Shown in pieces: positions 43,038 through 52,051 of a DNA stretch of 64,000 nucleotides. The stretch is taken from NCBI RefSeq assembly GCF_035917275.1, contig NZ_CP108508.1, forward strand, positions 2,790,001 through 2,854,000. Reading direction: 5' to 3'. Both the position numbers and the translations under genes were made by a program. Below the pieces are notes generated by a model. It searched no databases. It was not told where the DNA came from and saw only the letters and a program-made list of their open reading frames with translations. The first letter of the stretch is position 1. Each line of letters starts with the position of its first letter. This stretch comes from Streptomyces sp. NBC_01237. GTDB taxonomy: Bacteria > Actinomycetota > Actinomycetes > Streptomycetales > Streptomycetaceae.

Positions 43038-44303
43038 TTGACCTACCGAAGGACCAAGCTCATCGGACACGCAGACACGCTCATCGCCATGGGCGGCGCC
43101 TTCCTGGCCGCCGCCGTCCTCGCCCGGGTCGGCGGCCGTATCGGACTGCCGACCATCCCCCTGTTCATCCTGGCCGGAATCCTGCTCGGCCCGCACACCC
43201 CCGGCATCGTTCTCGTCGCCGACCCGCACGAGCTGGAGATGCTCTCCGCACTCGGCCTCGTGCTGCTGCTCTTCTATCTGGGACTCGAATTCCACCTCGA
43301 CGACCTCAAGACGGGCGGGCGCAGGATGGCGCTCGCCGGTGGGGCCTATCTCGCGCTGAACGTCGGCGCGGGGCTCGGCTTCGGCTTCGCGCTGGGCTGG
43401 GGCACCTCGGAGGCGCTGGTCCTGGCCGGGGTCCTCGGCATCTCGTCGTCGGCCATCGTCACCAAGGTCCTGGTCGACCTCGGGCGCATCGGCAATCCGG
43501 AGACCAAGCCGATCCTCGGCATCATCGTCGTCGAGGACGTCTTCCTCGCCCTGTACCTGGCCGCTCTCCAGCCGATCCTGTCCGGTGCGGACAGCCTCTC
43601 CGCCGCGGTCGTCGACGGCGGAAAGGCGTTCGGCTTCCTGCTGCTGCTCGCCCTGGCGGCCCGCTTCGGCACCAAGGTCATCTCCAAGCTGATCAACACC
43701 AAGGACGACGAACTCCTCGTCATCTCCTTCCTCGGTGCCGCGGTCTTCGTCGCCGGGGTCTCCGAGTGGTTCGGTGTGGCCGACGCGATCGGCGCCTTCA
43801 TGGTCGGCCTGATGCTCGGCAGTACGACCTCGGGCGGCCGCATCCTCAAGCTGGTCCACCCGCTGCGGGACGCCTTCGGAGCGATCTTCTTCTTCGCCTT
43901 CGGCCTCTCCATCGATCCGGGCGACCTGCCCAGCGTGGTGTGGCCGGTGCTCGCGGCCGTCGCGGTGACCATGGCGATGAACGTGTTCGCGGGGCTCGCC
44001 GCGGCCAAGGTGTACACCTTCGGGCCGCAGGCCACGGCGAACATCTCCACCACCCTGCTGGCCCGCGGCGAGTTCGCGCTGATCCTGGCCACGATGGCGG
44101 CGGGCGCCGGTCTGGACGAACGGCTCTCCCCGTTCATCGCGGGCTATGTGCTCGTCCTCGCCGTCCTCGCACCGCTGGCGGCCGGACGCTCGCACTGGCT
44201 CGCCCGGATTCTGCCCGGCGGCCGGACGAAGGGCGGAGACGGTGACGGCGGCGGAGACGGGAACGGGGATCCGAATCCGGGGAAGATTCCGGTGACGGCC
44301 TGA
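43038..44303 (+). CDS. Cation/proton antiporter (CPA2 family)
   Basis: Protein of up to 421 aa with ~12 membrane helices. Motifs are GLPTIPLFILAGILLGPHTPG, LLLFYLGLEFHLDDL, GISSSAIVTKVLVDLG and the ion-site region IIVVEDVFLALYL. It exchanges K+ or Na+ for protons. The C-terminus is a short Gly/Asp-rich tail with no regulatory TrkA domain. The listed start is TTG 43038, without a ribosome site. ATG 43089 (MGGAFLAAAVLAR) would start directly at the first helix, so the N-terminus is uncertain. No TrkA-C regulatory subunit gene is adjacent. Confidence 0.88.
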   Translation: MTYRRTKLIGHADTLIAMGGAFLAAAVLARVGGRIGLPTIPLFILAGILLGPHTPGIVLVADPHELEMLSALGLVLLLFYLGLEFHLDDLKTGGRRMALAGGAYLALNVGAGLGFGFALGWGTSEALVLAGVLGISSSAIVTKVLVDLGRIGNPETKPILGIIVVEDVFLALYLAALQPILSGADSLSAAVVDGGKAFGFLLLLALAARFGTKVISKLINTKDDELLVISFLGAAVFVAGVSEWFGVADAIGAFMVGLMLGSTTSGGRILKLVHPLRDAFGAIFFFAFGLSIDPGDLPSVVWPVLAAVAVTMAMNVFAGLAAAKVYTFGPQATANISTTLLARGEFALILATMAAGAGLDERLSPFIAGYVLVLAVLAPLAAGRSHWLARILPGGRTKGGDGDGGGDGNGDPNPGKIPVTA

Positions 44304-44311
44304 GGCGGCGG

Positions 44312-44360
44312 CGCGGGGGCGCCCCGGCTCCGCACCTTTCGGTGACGGGGCACCCCCGCG
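44312..44360. terminator. Bidirectional terminator
   Basis: 15-bp arms (44312-44326, 44346-44360) pair with one mismatch between the convergent antiporter and phosphatase genes. Confidence 0.75.
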
Positions 44361-44427
44361 TTGACGTCCGAGCGATATCGCCGGTTTGCGCATGGTTCGC
44401 GGATCGGCGGGGGCGTCGGTGCGCGGC

Positions 44428-45573
44428 TCAGGCGCGGCGGGACAGCAACAGCAGCGCGCGGTCGTCGTTGACGTCCTTCGCGCAGGCCTCGATCAGGTGC
44501 CAGGCCGCGCCCTCGAAGCCGGTGGTGACATAGCGGTCGGCCTCACCGGTCAGCCGGTCGATGCCCTCGGCCATGTCCCGGTCGGACGCCTCCACCAGGC
44601 CGTCCGTGAACAGCATCAGCACGTCCCCGGGCGCCAGTCGGCCCTTCACCGCGTCGAACTGCGCCCCGTCGTAGACCCCGAGCAGCGGTCCCTCACCGGA
44701 CTTCTCCTCCCAGTGACCGCTGCCCGCGTGCAGCTGGAGGGCGGGCGGATGACCTGCCGAGAGGATCTCGTAGTCGCCCGACTCCAGGTCCAGGACCAGA
44801 TGGATCGAGGTCGCGAAGCCCTCGTCCCAGTCCTGGCGGAGCAGATAGCCGTTGGCCGCGGGAAGGAAGCCGTGCGGGGGCAGCGAGCCGAGGAGCCCGC
44901 CGAAGGCGCCGGACAGCAGCAGGGCGCGGGAACCCGCGTCCATGCCCTTGCCGGAGACATCGGTCAGTACGGCCTCCAGGGTGCGCCCGCCGTTGGTCCG
45001 GGCCGCGACGACGAAGTCGCCGGAGAAGGACTGGCCGCCCGCGGGGCGCAGCGCCATCTCCCGGTGCCAGCCCTGCGGCAGCCGGGGCAGGGCGCTCTGC
45101 ACCCGGATGCGTTCGCGCAGGTCGAAGAGCATGGTGCCGCCGCGTCGCCACGGGACCCCGACGCGGGCCCGGAACTGCGCGAGGACCAGGCCGAAGAACC
45201 CGCAGGCCGCGACCACCAGGACGGTGCCCGGGGTGACCCGGGCCGGGCCGTCCGCGTACGGGCCGAGCGTGAGGGCCTCCACGATCAGGGCGACGGCCGC
45301 CGTCGCGTACAGGCCCAGCAGGCTGGCGGGCCGCAGCAGCAGACCGCCCGCCACGATCGGCAGGACGAGGGCGGCCGGGGGGCACCACACGGGGTTCAGC
45401 ACCGTGGCGCAGGTGATGGCCGGGACGGTCAGCAACAGGCCGATGAGGGCGATCCAGTCGGAGCCGTCACCACGGAAGTAGTCGACCCCGGATTTGCGCA
45501 GCGCGATGCGCGCCCGGTGCGCCGACTTCCGCCAGCGGGCCGGGTACGCGTCCACTCCTCCGCGACGGTCCAT
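44428..45573 (-). CDS. Membrane PP2C/SpoIIE-type serine phosphatase
   Basis: Protein of 381 aa with four or five N-terminal membrane helices (IALIGLLLTVPAITCATVL, ALVLPIVAGGLLLRPASLLGLYATAAVALIVEAL, VLVVAACGFFGLVLA) and a cytoplasmic SpoIIE phosphatase domain. The domain has GDFVVAAR, LTDVSGKGMDAGSRALLLSGAFGG and LFTDGLVEAS, with metal-binding Asp residues. In Streptomyces such proteins usually dephosphorylate anti-anti-sigma factors. No sensor domain and no sigma-factor genes are adjacent. The start is ATG 45571-45573; the very long reading upstream is antisense to the acetyltransferase gene. Confidence 0.88.
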   Translation of the reverse strand: MDRRGGVDAYPARWRKSAHRARIALRKSGVDYFRGDGSDWIALIGLLLTVPAITCATVLNPVWCPPAALVLPIVAGGLLLRPASLLGLYATAAVALIVEALTLGPYADGPARVTPGTVLVVAACGFFGLVLAQFRARVGVPWRRGGTMLFDLRERIRVQSALPRLPQGWHREMALRPAGGQSFSGDFVVAARTNGGRTLEAVLTDVSGKGMDAGSRALLLSGAFGGLLGSLPPHGFLPAANGYLLRQDWDEGFATSIHLVLDLESGDYEILSAGHPPALQLHAGSGHWEEKSGEGPLLGVYDGAQFDAVKGRLAPGDVLMLFTDGLVEASDRDMAEGIDRLTGEADRYVTTGFEGAAWHLIEACAKDVNDDRALLLLSRRA

Positions 45574-45678
45574 TGCGGGGACTTTATCCACCCGGCCGCC
45601 TCCGGTGCAGGGGGACCCCGGTGACAATGTGTTCGAAAACGGGTCGCTTGCTCGCCGACGCCCTGGTAGGGATGGCAT

Positions 45679-46911
45679 ATGACAACAGAACTCCGGGTTC
45701 TCCGGCCCTCCGAATGGGACAACTGGATCACCTGCCTGGAGCGTGGCTTCGGCGCGGTGCCCAGCCCTCCGGAGGCACGGGAGCTCTGGCTCGCCCTCGC
45801 CGAGTACGAGCGGTTCCTCGGGCTGTGGGACGGCGCCGAATGCGTGGGAACGACGGGGGCGTACAGCTTCCGGCTGACCGTGCCGGGCGGGGCCGCCGTG
45901 CCCGCCGCCGGGGTGACCATGGTGAGCGTCGCCGCGACGCACCGCAGACGCGGGGCGCTCACCGGGATGATGCGGCGCCAGCTCGACGACGTCCGCTCCT
46001 GGGGTGAGCCGCTGGCCGTGCTGACGGCCTCGGAACCGGCGATCTACGGACGCTTCGGCTACGGAGCCGCCACCCGGGAGATGCACCTGGACATCGACAC
46101 CGACCGCGTGCGGCTCGCCCGGCCGGCCGGTTCGGACGGGGTCCGGCTGCGGTACGCGGATCCGGTGGAGGCCCTGGCCGCCTGCGAGGCGGTGTACGCG
46201 CGGCTGGCGCCGGGGCGCCCGGGGACCCCCGTGCGCAGGCCGAACTGGGACCGTACGGCGGTGCTCGACCCCGAGCGGGAGCGGTCGGGCGCCTCCCCGC
46301 TGCAGTGTGTGCTCGCGGAGCGGGACGGGGAGGTCGTCGGGTACGCCACCTTCCACACCAAGCCCGAGTGGAACCTGACCAAGCCCGCCGGCACGGTGTC
46401 GCTGCGGGATCTCGGGGCGCTCGATCCCGCCTCGTACGCCTCGCTGTGGCAGTTCCTCTTCGACATCGACCTGATGTCGACGGTCGAGTGCGGCAACCGG
46501 CCGGCGGACGACGCGCTCCTGCATCTCGTCTCCGATGTCCGGCGCTGCGATGTGCGCATGCAGGACGGGCTGTACGTCCGGCTGGTGGAGGTGGGTGCGG
46601 CCCTGGAGGCGCGGACCTACCGGGCGCCGGTGGATGTGGTGCTGGAGGTCGAGGACGCGTTCTGCCCCTGGAACACGGGGCGTTGGCGGCTCACCGCGGA
46701 CGCGAAGGGCGTGGCCTCGTGCCGGCGGACGGAGGACGACGCGGATCTGGAGCTCTCGGTACGGGAGCTGGGGTCGGCGTATCTCGGCGGGGTGTCGCTC
46801 GCCTCGCTGGCGGCGGCCGGGCGGGTGCGGGAACTGCGCACGGGAGCGCTGGCCGAGGCCGGGGCGGCGTTCTCCTGGGACGTGGAGCCGTGGCTGCCGC
46901 ACGGGTTCTGA
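45679..46911 (+). CDS. Eis-like GNAT N-acetyltransferase
   Basis: Protein of 410 aa of the Eis (enhanced intracellular survival) family: two GNAT folds followed by a sterol-carrier-like C-terminal domain. The acetyl-CoA loop VSVAATHRRRGALTGMMRRQ, IYGRFGYGAATREM and the carboxy-terminal Phe (LPHGF), which supplies the catalytic carboxylate in Eis, are all present. Family members acetylate aminoglycosides or other amines; the substrate here is unknown. It is divergent from the phosphatase across 105 bp. Confidence 0.9.
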   Translation: MTTELRVLRPSEWDNWITCLERGFGAVPSPPEARELWLALAEYERFLGLWDGAECVGTTGAYSFRLTVPGGAAVPAAGVTMVSVAATHRRRGALTGMMRRQLDDVRSWGEPLAVLTASEPAIYGRFGYGAATREMHLDIDTDRVRLARPAGSDGVRLRYADPVEALAACEAVYARLAPGRPGTPVRRPNWDRTAVLDPERERSGASPLQCVLAERDGEVVGYATFHTKPEWNLTKPAGTVSLRDLGALDPASYASLWQFLFDIDLMSTVECGNRPADDALLHLVSDVRRCDVRMQDGLYVRLVEVGAALEARTYRAPVDVVLEVEDAFCPWNTGRWRLTADAKGVASCRRTEDDADLELSVRELGSAYLGGVSLASLAAAGRVRELRTGALAEAGAAFSWDVEPWLPHGF

Positions 46912-46972
46912 GCCGCGGCCTCCGAGGCCGCCGGTTCTGAGCCGCGGCTTCCGAGGCCGCCGGTTCTGAGCC
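46904..46972. repeat. 29-bp tandem repeat spanning the acetyltransferase stop codon
   Basis: Two 29-bp units at 46904-46932 and 46933-46961 differ at one base, and the first 11 bases of a third follow (46962-46972). Each carries GGTTCTGA, so the stop codon itself is duplicated with its context. Confidence 0.85.
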
Positions 46973-47020
46973 TGCCGGGCCCGAGCGGCCCGGCGGGTTC
47001 GGCCGAGCGGCCGGGCGGGC

Positions 47021-47833
47021 TCAGCCCGGCGGCTGGCAGGTGGGGCACCAGAAGAGGTTGCGGGCCGCCAGCGGGGCCGTGCGGATCTCGGTGTGACAGA
47101 TGTGGCAGGGCTGGTGAGTGCGCCGGTACACGTAGACCTCGCCGCCGTGGTCGTCCACGCGGGGCGCGCGCCCCATCGCCTCGGGCATGTGCTCGGGGCG
47201 GACCGTGTCGATCCGGTTGTTCCGTACGCCCTCGCGCATCAGCATCACCAGATCGGCCCAGATCGCGTCCCACTCGTGGCGGGTGAGGTCCTTGCCGGGG
47301 CGGTACGGGTCGATGCCGTGCCGGAACAGGACCTCGGCGCGGTAGACGTTGCCGACGCCCGCGATGACCTTCTGGTCCATCAGGAGGGCCGCGACGGTGA
47401 TCCGGCTGCGGGAGATCCGCGACCAGGCCCGTTCGCCCCTCTCGTCGGTGCGCAGGGGGTCCGGGCCCAGGCGGTCGTGTATCGCGCGCTTCTCCGGCTC
47501 GGTGATCAGGGCGCAGGTGGTGGGCCCGCGCAGATCGGCGTGGTGCTCCCCGTTCGCCAGACGCAGCCGCACCGTGTCGGTGGGCGGCGGCGCCGGGGCC
47601 GTACCGAAGCCGAGCTTGCCGAACAGGCCGAGGTGGATGTGGACCCAGCCGGTGTCCCCGAAGCCGAGGAAGAGGTGCTTGCCGTGGGCGTCCACCGCGT
47701 CCAGCACCCGGCCGTCGAGCAGGGCCGCGCTGTCGGCGAACTTGCCCTGCGGGCTGCTCACCCGTACCGGCCGCCCGGCGAATCTGTCCCGGTGGTCCGC
47801 GGCGAGGCGGTGGATGGTGTGTCCCTCGGGCAC
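47021..47833 (-). CDS. nei: Fpg/Nei family DNA glycosylase
   Basis: Protein of 270 aa, a base-excision-repair enzyme for oxidised bases. It has the catalytic PEGHTIHR N-terminus (Pro2 nucleophile, Glu3), the conserved Lys in HGKHLFLGF, the helix-two-turn-helix IAGVGNVYRAEVLFRHGI and a C4 zinc finger (CHICHTEIRT / FWCPTCQ). PEGHTIHR places it with endonuclease VIII rather than Fpg (which has PELPEV). It lies downstream of rpiB, from which a terminator separates it. Confidence 0.93.
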   Translation of the reverse strand: MPEGHTIHRLAADHRDRFAGRPVRVSSPQGKFADSAALLDGRVLDAVDAHGKHLFLGFGDTGWVHIHLGLFGKLGFGTAPAPPPTDTVRLRLANGEHHADLRGPTTCALITEPEKRAIHDRLGPDPLRTDERGERAWSRISRSRITVAALLMDQKVIAGVGNVYRAEVLFRHGIDPYRPGKDLTRHEWDAIWADLVMLMREGVRNNRIDTVRPEHMPEAMGRAPRVDDHGGEVYVYRRTHQPCHICHTEIRTAPLAARNLFWCPTCQPPG

Positions 47834-47883
47834 GGCCGGCTCCCTGTGCGGTGCGGTGGTGACGGTGCGGTGGTGATGGCATG

Positions 47884-47915
47884 ACCGTGCCGCCGGGCGG
47901 GCCCGGCGGCACGGT
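47884..47915 (-). terminator. Terminator after rpiB
   Basis: A perfect 15-bp stem (ACCGTGCCGCCGGGC, 47884-47898; complement 47901-47915) lies 18 bases after the rpiB stop codon. Confidence 0.85.
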
Positions 47916-47932
47916 GAAGCGGTGCGGGCTGC

Positions 47933-48421
47933 TCAGCCCTGCTGCGGGTGGTGGGCCGGGATCGGGGGGAGCTCGCCCGTCGCCTCGTACGCCGACAGCA
48001 TCTCGATGCGGCGCGTGTGACGCTCCTCGTTCGAGTACGGCGTGGCGAGGAAGATCTCGACGAACTTGGTGGACTCCTCCACCGTGTGCATCCGGCCGCC
48101 GATGGCGACCACATTGGCGTTGTTGTGCTCGCGGCCGAGCGCGGCGGTCTGCTCGCTCCAGGCCAGTGCGGCGCGGACGCCCTTGACCTTGTTGGCGGCG
48201 ATCTGCTCGCCGTTGCCCGAGCCGCCGATCACGATGCCCAGGCTCTCCGGGTCCGCGGCCGTCCGCTCGGCGGCGCGCAGGCAGAACGGCGGGTAGTCGT
48301 CCTGGGCGTCATAGATGTGGGGGCCGCAGTCGACGGCCTCGTGGCCGTGGGCCTGGAGCCACTCGACGAGGTGGTTCTTGAGTTCGTAACCGGCATGGTC
48401 CGATCCGAGGTACACGCGCAT
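47933..48421 (-). CDS. rpiB: Ribose-5-phosphate isomerase B
   Basis: Protein of 162 aa interconverting ribose 5-phosphate and ribulose 5-phosphate. MRVYLGSDHAGYELKNHL is the RpiB start. VIGGSGNGEQIAANKV has Ser where E. coli RpiB has its catalytic Cys, plus the Glu base, as in the mycobacterial type. SEQTAALGREHNNANVVAIGGR is the phosphate/ring-opening region. The length and family are standard for actinobacteria. Confidence 0.95.
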   Translation of the reverse strand: MRVYLGSDHAGYELKNHLVEWLQAHGHEAVDCGPHIYDAQDDYPPFCLRAAERTAADPESLGIVIGGSGNGEQIAANKVKGVRAALAWSEQTAALGREHNNANVVAIGGRMHTVEESTKFVEIFLATPYSNEERHTRRIEMLSAYEATGELPPIPAHHPQQG

Positions 48422-48644
48422 GTGCCGAAGTGTGGCACGAACATCGCGGGGTAGCCGTCAGCGGGGTCGGGACCCTCCACGGCGTCCGTGTGGGCAACAC
48501 CACTCGGGCAACGATCCGGTCAACGATTCGGAATGGGGGGTTCCGTTTCAACCAGATGCCGGGCTTGAATGCGTGGCCCTGTCTCCGCACCACCACGCGG
48601 AGCCGGAGCCGACCCGCGTGACCGTAAACGTAAGGATCCGTTCC

Positions 48645-50090
48645 ATGACGTCGCAGACGACGCTGGCGAAGTCGGGCGAGGAGCCCGGTGAGCCGGAAAA
48701 GCCGGTCTCCCCGGACGGGCTCCAGGCCGGTCTGAAGAACCGCCACCTCTCGATGATCGCGATCGGCGGTGTGATCGGTGCGGGCCTCTTCGTGGGATCC
48801 GGCGCGGGCATCGCCGCCGCGGGTCCGGCCATCCTCCTCTCCTACGCGCTCGTCGGCCTGATGGTCGTGTTCGTGATGCGGATGCTGGGCGAGATGGCCG
48901 CCGCCCGGCCGAGCTCAGGCTCCTTCTCCGCCTATGCCGACCAGGCGCTCGGCCGCTGGGCGGGCTTCTCCATCGGCTGGCTGTACTGGTTCTTCTGGGT
49001 CGTGGTGCTGGCCGTCGAGGCGACGGCCGGTGCCAAGATCCTGGAGGGCTGGATCCCGGGCGTGCCGCAGTGGGCCTGGGCGCTGATCGTGATGATCGTG
49101 CTCACCGCGACGAACCTGGTCTCGGTCGGTTCGTACGGGGAGTTCGAGTTCTGGTTCGCCGGGATCAAGGTCGTGGCGATCGGCGCCTTCGTGGTCGTCG
49201 GTCTGCTCGCCGTCTTCGGACTGCTGCCGGGCTCGGACAACCCGGGATCCGGGCTCGCGCATCTCACCGACAGCGGAGGGTTCTTCCCCGAGGGGCCGGG
49301 CGCCATCCTCACCGGTGTGCTGATGGTCGTCTTCTCCTTCATGGGCAGTGAGATCGTGACCCTGGCGGCCGGTGAGTCCGAGGACCCGCAGCGTGCCGTG
49401 TCCAAGGCGACCAACAGCGTGATCTGGCGGATCGCGGTCTTCTACCTGGGCTCGATCTTCGTCGTCCTGACCCTGCTGCCGTGGAACGACCCGTCGATCC
49501 TCAAGGAGGGTTCGTACGTCGCCGCCCTCAACTCCATCGGCATCCCGCACGCGGGCCAGGTCATGGATGTCATCGTGCTGACGGCCGTGCTGTCCTGTCT
49601 GAACTCCGGCCTCTACACGGCCTCCCGCATGGCGTTCTCCCTCGGCGGCCGGGGGGACGCGCCGAGGGCCTTCGCCCGGGTGAACAAGCGCGGGGTGCCG
49701 CAGGCGGCGATCCTGTCCTCCGTGGTGTTCGGCTTCGTCGCGGTGTTCTTCAACTACCAGTGGCCCGACACCGTCTTCCAGTTCCTGCTGAACTCCTCGG
49801 GCGCCGTCGCCCTGTTCGTCTGGCTGGTCATCTGCTTCACCCAGCTGCGGATGCGCGGGATCATCCTGCGCGAGTCCCCGGAGAAGCTCGTCGTACGGAT
49901 GTGGCTGTTCCCGTATCTGACCTGGGCGACGATCGCGATGATCTCCTTCGTCCTGGTCTACATGCTGACCGACGACGCCGGACGCGAGCAGGTACTGCTC
50001 TCGCTGCTGGTCGCGGCACTCGTGGTGACGATCTCGCTGGTACGTGAGGCGCGCGGCCGCAGGGCCGCCGGGGTCACCGCCGACAAGTGA
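48645..50090 (+). CDS. Amino acid permease (APC family), copy 1
   Basis: Protein of 481 aa with twelve membrane helices. The APC consensus GGVIGAGLFVGSGAGIAAAGP lies near residue 45, followed by GEMAAARPSSGSFSAYADQALG. The nearest type is the GABA/proline/aromatic amino acid group. The start ATG 48645 has AAGGA 10 bases upstream; the longer reading to 48420 adds nothing conserved. It is one of three paralogues (52386, 53942). The 223-bp upstream gap contains a CAACGATCCGGT/CAACGATTCGGA tandem at 48509-48532 but no gene. Confidence 0.92.
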   Translation: MTSQTTLAKSGEEPGEPEKPVSPDGLQAGLKNRHLSMIAIGGVIGAGLFVGSGAGIAAAGPAILLSYALVGLMVVFVMRMLGEMAAARPSSGSFSAYADQALGRWAGFSIGWLYWFFWVVVLAVEATAGAKILEGWIPGVPQWAWALIVMIVLTATNLVSVGSYGEFEFWFAGIKVVAIGAFVVVGLLAVFGLLPGSDNPGSGLAHLTDSGGFFPEGPGAILTGVLMVVFSFMGSEIVTLAAGESEDPQRAVSKATNSVIWRIAVFYLGSIFVVLTLLPWNDPSILKEGSYVAALNSIGIPHAGQVMDVIVLTAVLSCLNSGLYTASRMAFSLGGRGDAPRAFARVNKRGVPQAAILSSVVFGFVAVFFNYQWPDTVFQFLLNSSGAVALFVWLVICFTQLRMRGIILRESPEKLVVRMWLFPYLTWATIAMISFVLVYMLTDDAGREQVLLSLLVAALVVTISLVREARGRRAAGVTADK

Positions 50091-50122
50091 ACCGATACCT
50101 GACGGCCGATGTCAGGTTTACC

Positions 50123-50182
50123 GGGGAGGCTCTCCCCCGCGACGCCCACCGGGTGCGTCGCGGGCGAATGGAGAGCCTCCCC
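50123..50182 (+). promoter_or_regulatory. Long hairpin covering the ribosome site of the flavin oxidoreductase
   Basis: A 13-bp outer stem (50123-50135 with 50170-50182) and a 10-bp inner stem (50136-50145 with 50155-50164) are separated only by a 5-base bulge, with a 9-base loop. The 3' arm contains GGAGAG, the only ribosome site before the ATG at 50185. It may be the permease terminator, a translational switch, or both. Confidence 0.7.
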
Positions 50183-50184
50183 TC

Positions 50185-51477
50185 ATGACGTACGCACCTG
50201 ACACCTTCCAGACCGGCTTCCCGATCCGTCCCGACCGGGTCGTCGAGGCCACCGGCGCCGATGACGTGCGCGCCGCCGTGGCCCACGCCGCCGGGCGCGG
50301 GCTGCGGATCGCGGTCCACGCCACCGGGCACGGGCTGCCCGGCCCCGTCGAGGGCGGCGTACTGATCAGCACCCGCCGGATGGACTCCGTACGGATCGAT
50401 CCGCAGCGCCGCACCGCCCTGGTCGGAGCGGGCGCCACCTGGGGGCAGGTGATCGCGGCAGCCGCACCGCACGGGCTCGCCCCGCTGAACGGCTCGGCCC
50501 CGTCGGTGGGCGCCGTCTCCTACACGCTCGGCGGCGGGCTGGGCCTGCTGGCCCGGGAGTTCGGGTACGCCGCCGACCATGTGCGCTCCCTCGACGTGGT
50601 GACCGCCGACGCTGTGGCACGCCGGGTCACCGCGGACAGCGAGCCCGAGCTGTTCTGGGGCCTGCGCGGCGGCGGGCACCGCCTGGGGGTGGTGACGGGC
50701 ATGGAGATCGGCCTGGTGGCGGTGGAGCGGCTGTACGGCGGCTCGGTCGCCTTCGACGGGGTGGGGGCCGACGAGGTCCTGGGCCGGTACCTGGAGTGGA
50801 CCCGGACCGTTCCGCGGACCCTCAGCTCCTCGCTCGCGGCGATCCAGTACCCCGACGCCCCGCAGCTGCCCGGCGCGCTGCGGGGACGGTACGTGGTCTC
50901 GGTGCGGGTGGCGTTCACGGGCGGTACGGCGGAGGGCGAGCGGCTGGTCGCGCCGCTGCGCGCGATCGGGCCCGCGCTCGCGGATTCGCTGCGGGAGATG
51001 CCGTACACCGACAGCCACACCATTCACAGCGACCCGCCGTTCCCGCACGCCTACTACGGCGACAGCGCGCTGCTCGGGGAGGCGGACGCGGGGCGGGCGG
51101 CGCGGGTGCTGGAGCTGACCGGGCCGAAGGCGCCGATGATGACGGTGGTCCAGCTCAACCACCTGGGCGGGGCGCTGGCCGAGCGGCCCGGGGTGGACAG
51201 CGCGGTGCCGTACCGGGAGGCGGGCTACCTGCTGCGGCTGCTGTCCCCGCTGGACGGTACGGACGTGGCGGCGGTACGGGACCTGTACGCGCGGGTGTCC
51301 GGGGTGCTGGCACCGGACGTCCTGGGCCGGTCGCTGAACTTCTCCTTCGGCGGCGGCGACCGCACCGAGGGCTTCCACGACCCCCGGACACGCGAAAGGC
51401 TCGCCGGTCTGGTCTCCCAGTACGATCCGGCGAGCCTCCTGCGAGGGCCCTACGGCATCAGCCGCGGCGCCCGATGA
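50185..51477 (+). CDS. FAD-binding oxidoreductase (berberine-bridge / PCMH type)
   Basis: Protein of 430 aa. The N-terminal FAD-binding PCMH domain has VHATGHGLPGPVEGGVLI, which supplies the usual His for covalent FAD, and SVGAVSYTLGGGLGLLAREFGYAADHV. The second-site Cys of bicovalent BBE enzymes is replaced (GGGLGLLAREFG instead of GxxGxCxxxG-type). The C-terminus ends with the BBE-like YDPASLLRGPYGI. The substrate is unknown. The start is ATG 50185, two bases after a long hairpin. Its 3' end overlaps bioY by 20 bases tail-to-tail. Confidence 0.88.
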   Translation: MTYAPDTFQTGFPIRPDRVVEATGADDVRAAVAHAAGRGLRIAVHATGHGLPGPVEGGVLISTRRMDSVRIDPQRRTALVGAGATWGQVIAAAAPHGLAPLNGSAPSVGAVSYTLGGGLGLLAREFGYAADHVRSLDVVTADAVARRVTADSEPELFWGLRGGGHRLGVVTGMEIGLVAVERLYGGSVAFDGVGADEVLGRYLEWTRTVPRTLSSSLAAIQYPDAPQLPGALRGRYVVSVRVAFTGGTAEGERLVAPLRAIGPALADSLREMPYTDSHTIHSDPPFPHAYYGDSALLGEADAGRAARVLELTGPKAPMMTVVQLNHLGGALAERPGVDSAVPYREAGYLLRLLSPLDGTDVAAVRDLYARVSGVLAPDVLGRSLNFSFGGGDRTEGFHDPRTRERLAGLVSQYDPASLLRGPYGISRGAR

Positions 51478-52051
51478 GCTTCCAGGACGCGGGCAGCGCG
51501 CCCATGGCCAGCGCCGCCTTGAGGGCGTCGCCGATCAGGAACGGCACCAGGCCGGCCGCGACGGCCGCGCCCATCGACATCCCGGTGGAGAACGCGAGGT
51601 ACGGCACGCCGACCGCGTAGATGACCGCGGAGCCGACCGCCATCGTGCCCGCGGTGCGCAGCACGGAGCGGTCGCCGCCGCGACGGGCGAGAGAGCCGAC
51701 CACGGTGGCGGCGAGCAGCATGCCGAGCACATAGCCGAACGAGGCGCCGCCCGCACCGGAGGAGCCCTCGGAGAACCACGGCATGCCGGCCATGCCGACG
51801 AGCGCGTACAGGGCGAGCGAGAGGAAGCCGCGGCGGGCGCCCAGCGCGGTGCCGATGAGGAGAGCGGCGAAGGTCTGGCCGGTGACGGGGACCGGGGAGC
51901 CGGGGACCGGGACGGCGATCTGGGCCGCGATGCCGGTGAGGGCGGCGCCGCCCATGACCAGGGCCGTGTCGACGGCGTAACGGTGCCGGGCTGCGGGCAG
52001 CAGGTCGGCGAGGACCGCTCCGGAACGGACGGGTGCGACTGCAGTGCTCAT
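51458..52051 (-). CDS. bioY: Biotin transporter BioY (ECF S component)
   Basis: Protein of 197 aa with about six membrane helices and the BioY signatures VPVPGSPVPVTGQTFAALLIGTALG, GMAGMPWFS and SFGYVLGMLLAATVVG. It is the substrate-binding subunit of a biotin uptake transporter; no EcfA/EcfT genes are adjacent. The start ATG 52049-52051 has GGAG 7 bases upstream; an in-frame start at 52093 is less likely. An 18-bp near-palindrome lies upstream at 52172. Confidence 0.9.
   Translation of the reverse strand: MSTAVAPVRSGAVLADLLPAARHRYAVDTALVMGGAALTGIAAQIAVPVPGSPVPVTGQTFAALLIGTALGARRGFLSLALYALVGMAGMPWFSEGSSGAGGASFGYVLGMLLAATVVGSLARRGGDRSVLRTAGTMAVGSAVIYAVGVPYLAFSTGMSMGAAVAAGLVPFLIGDALKAALAMGALPASWKLIGRRG

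Noticed and set aside
45574..46902. N-terminal extension of the SpoIIE-type phosphatase
   Set aside because: Entirely antisense to the Eis-like acetyltransferase gene, which has clear domain similarity.
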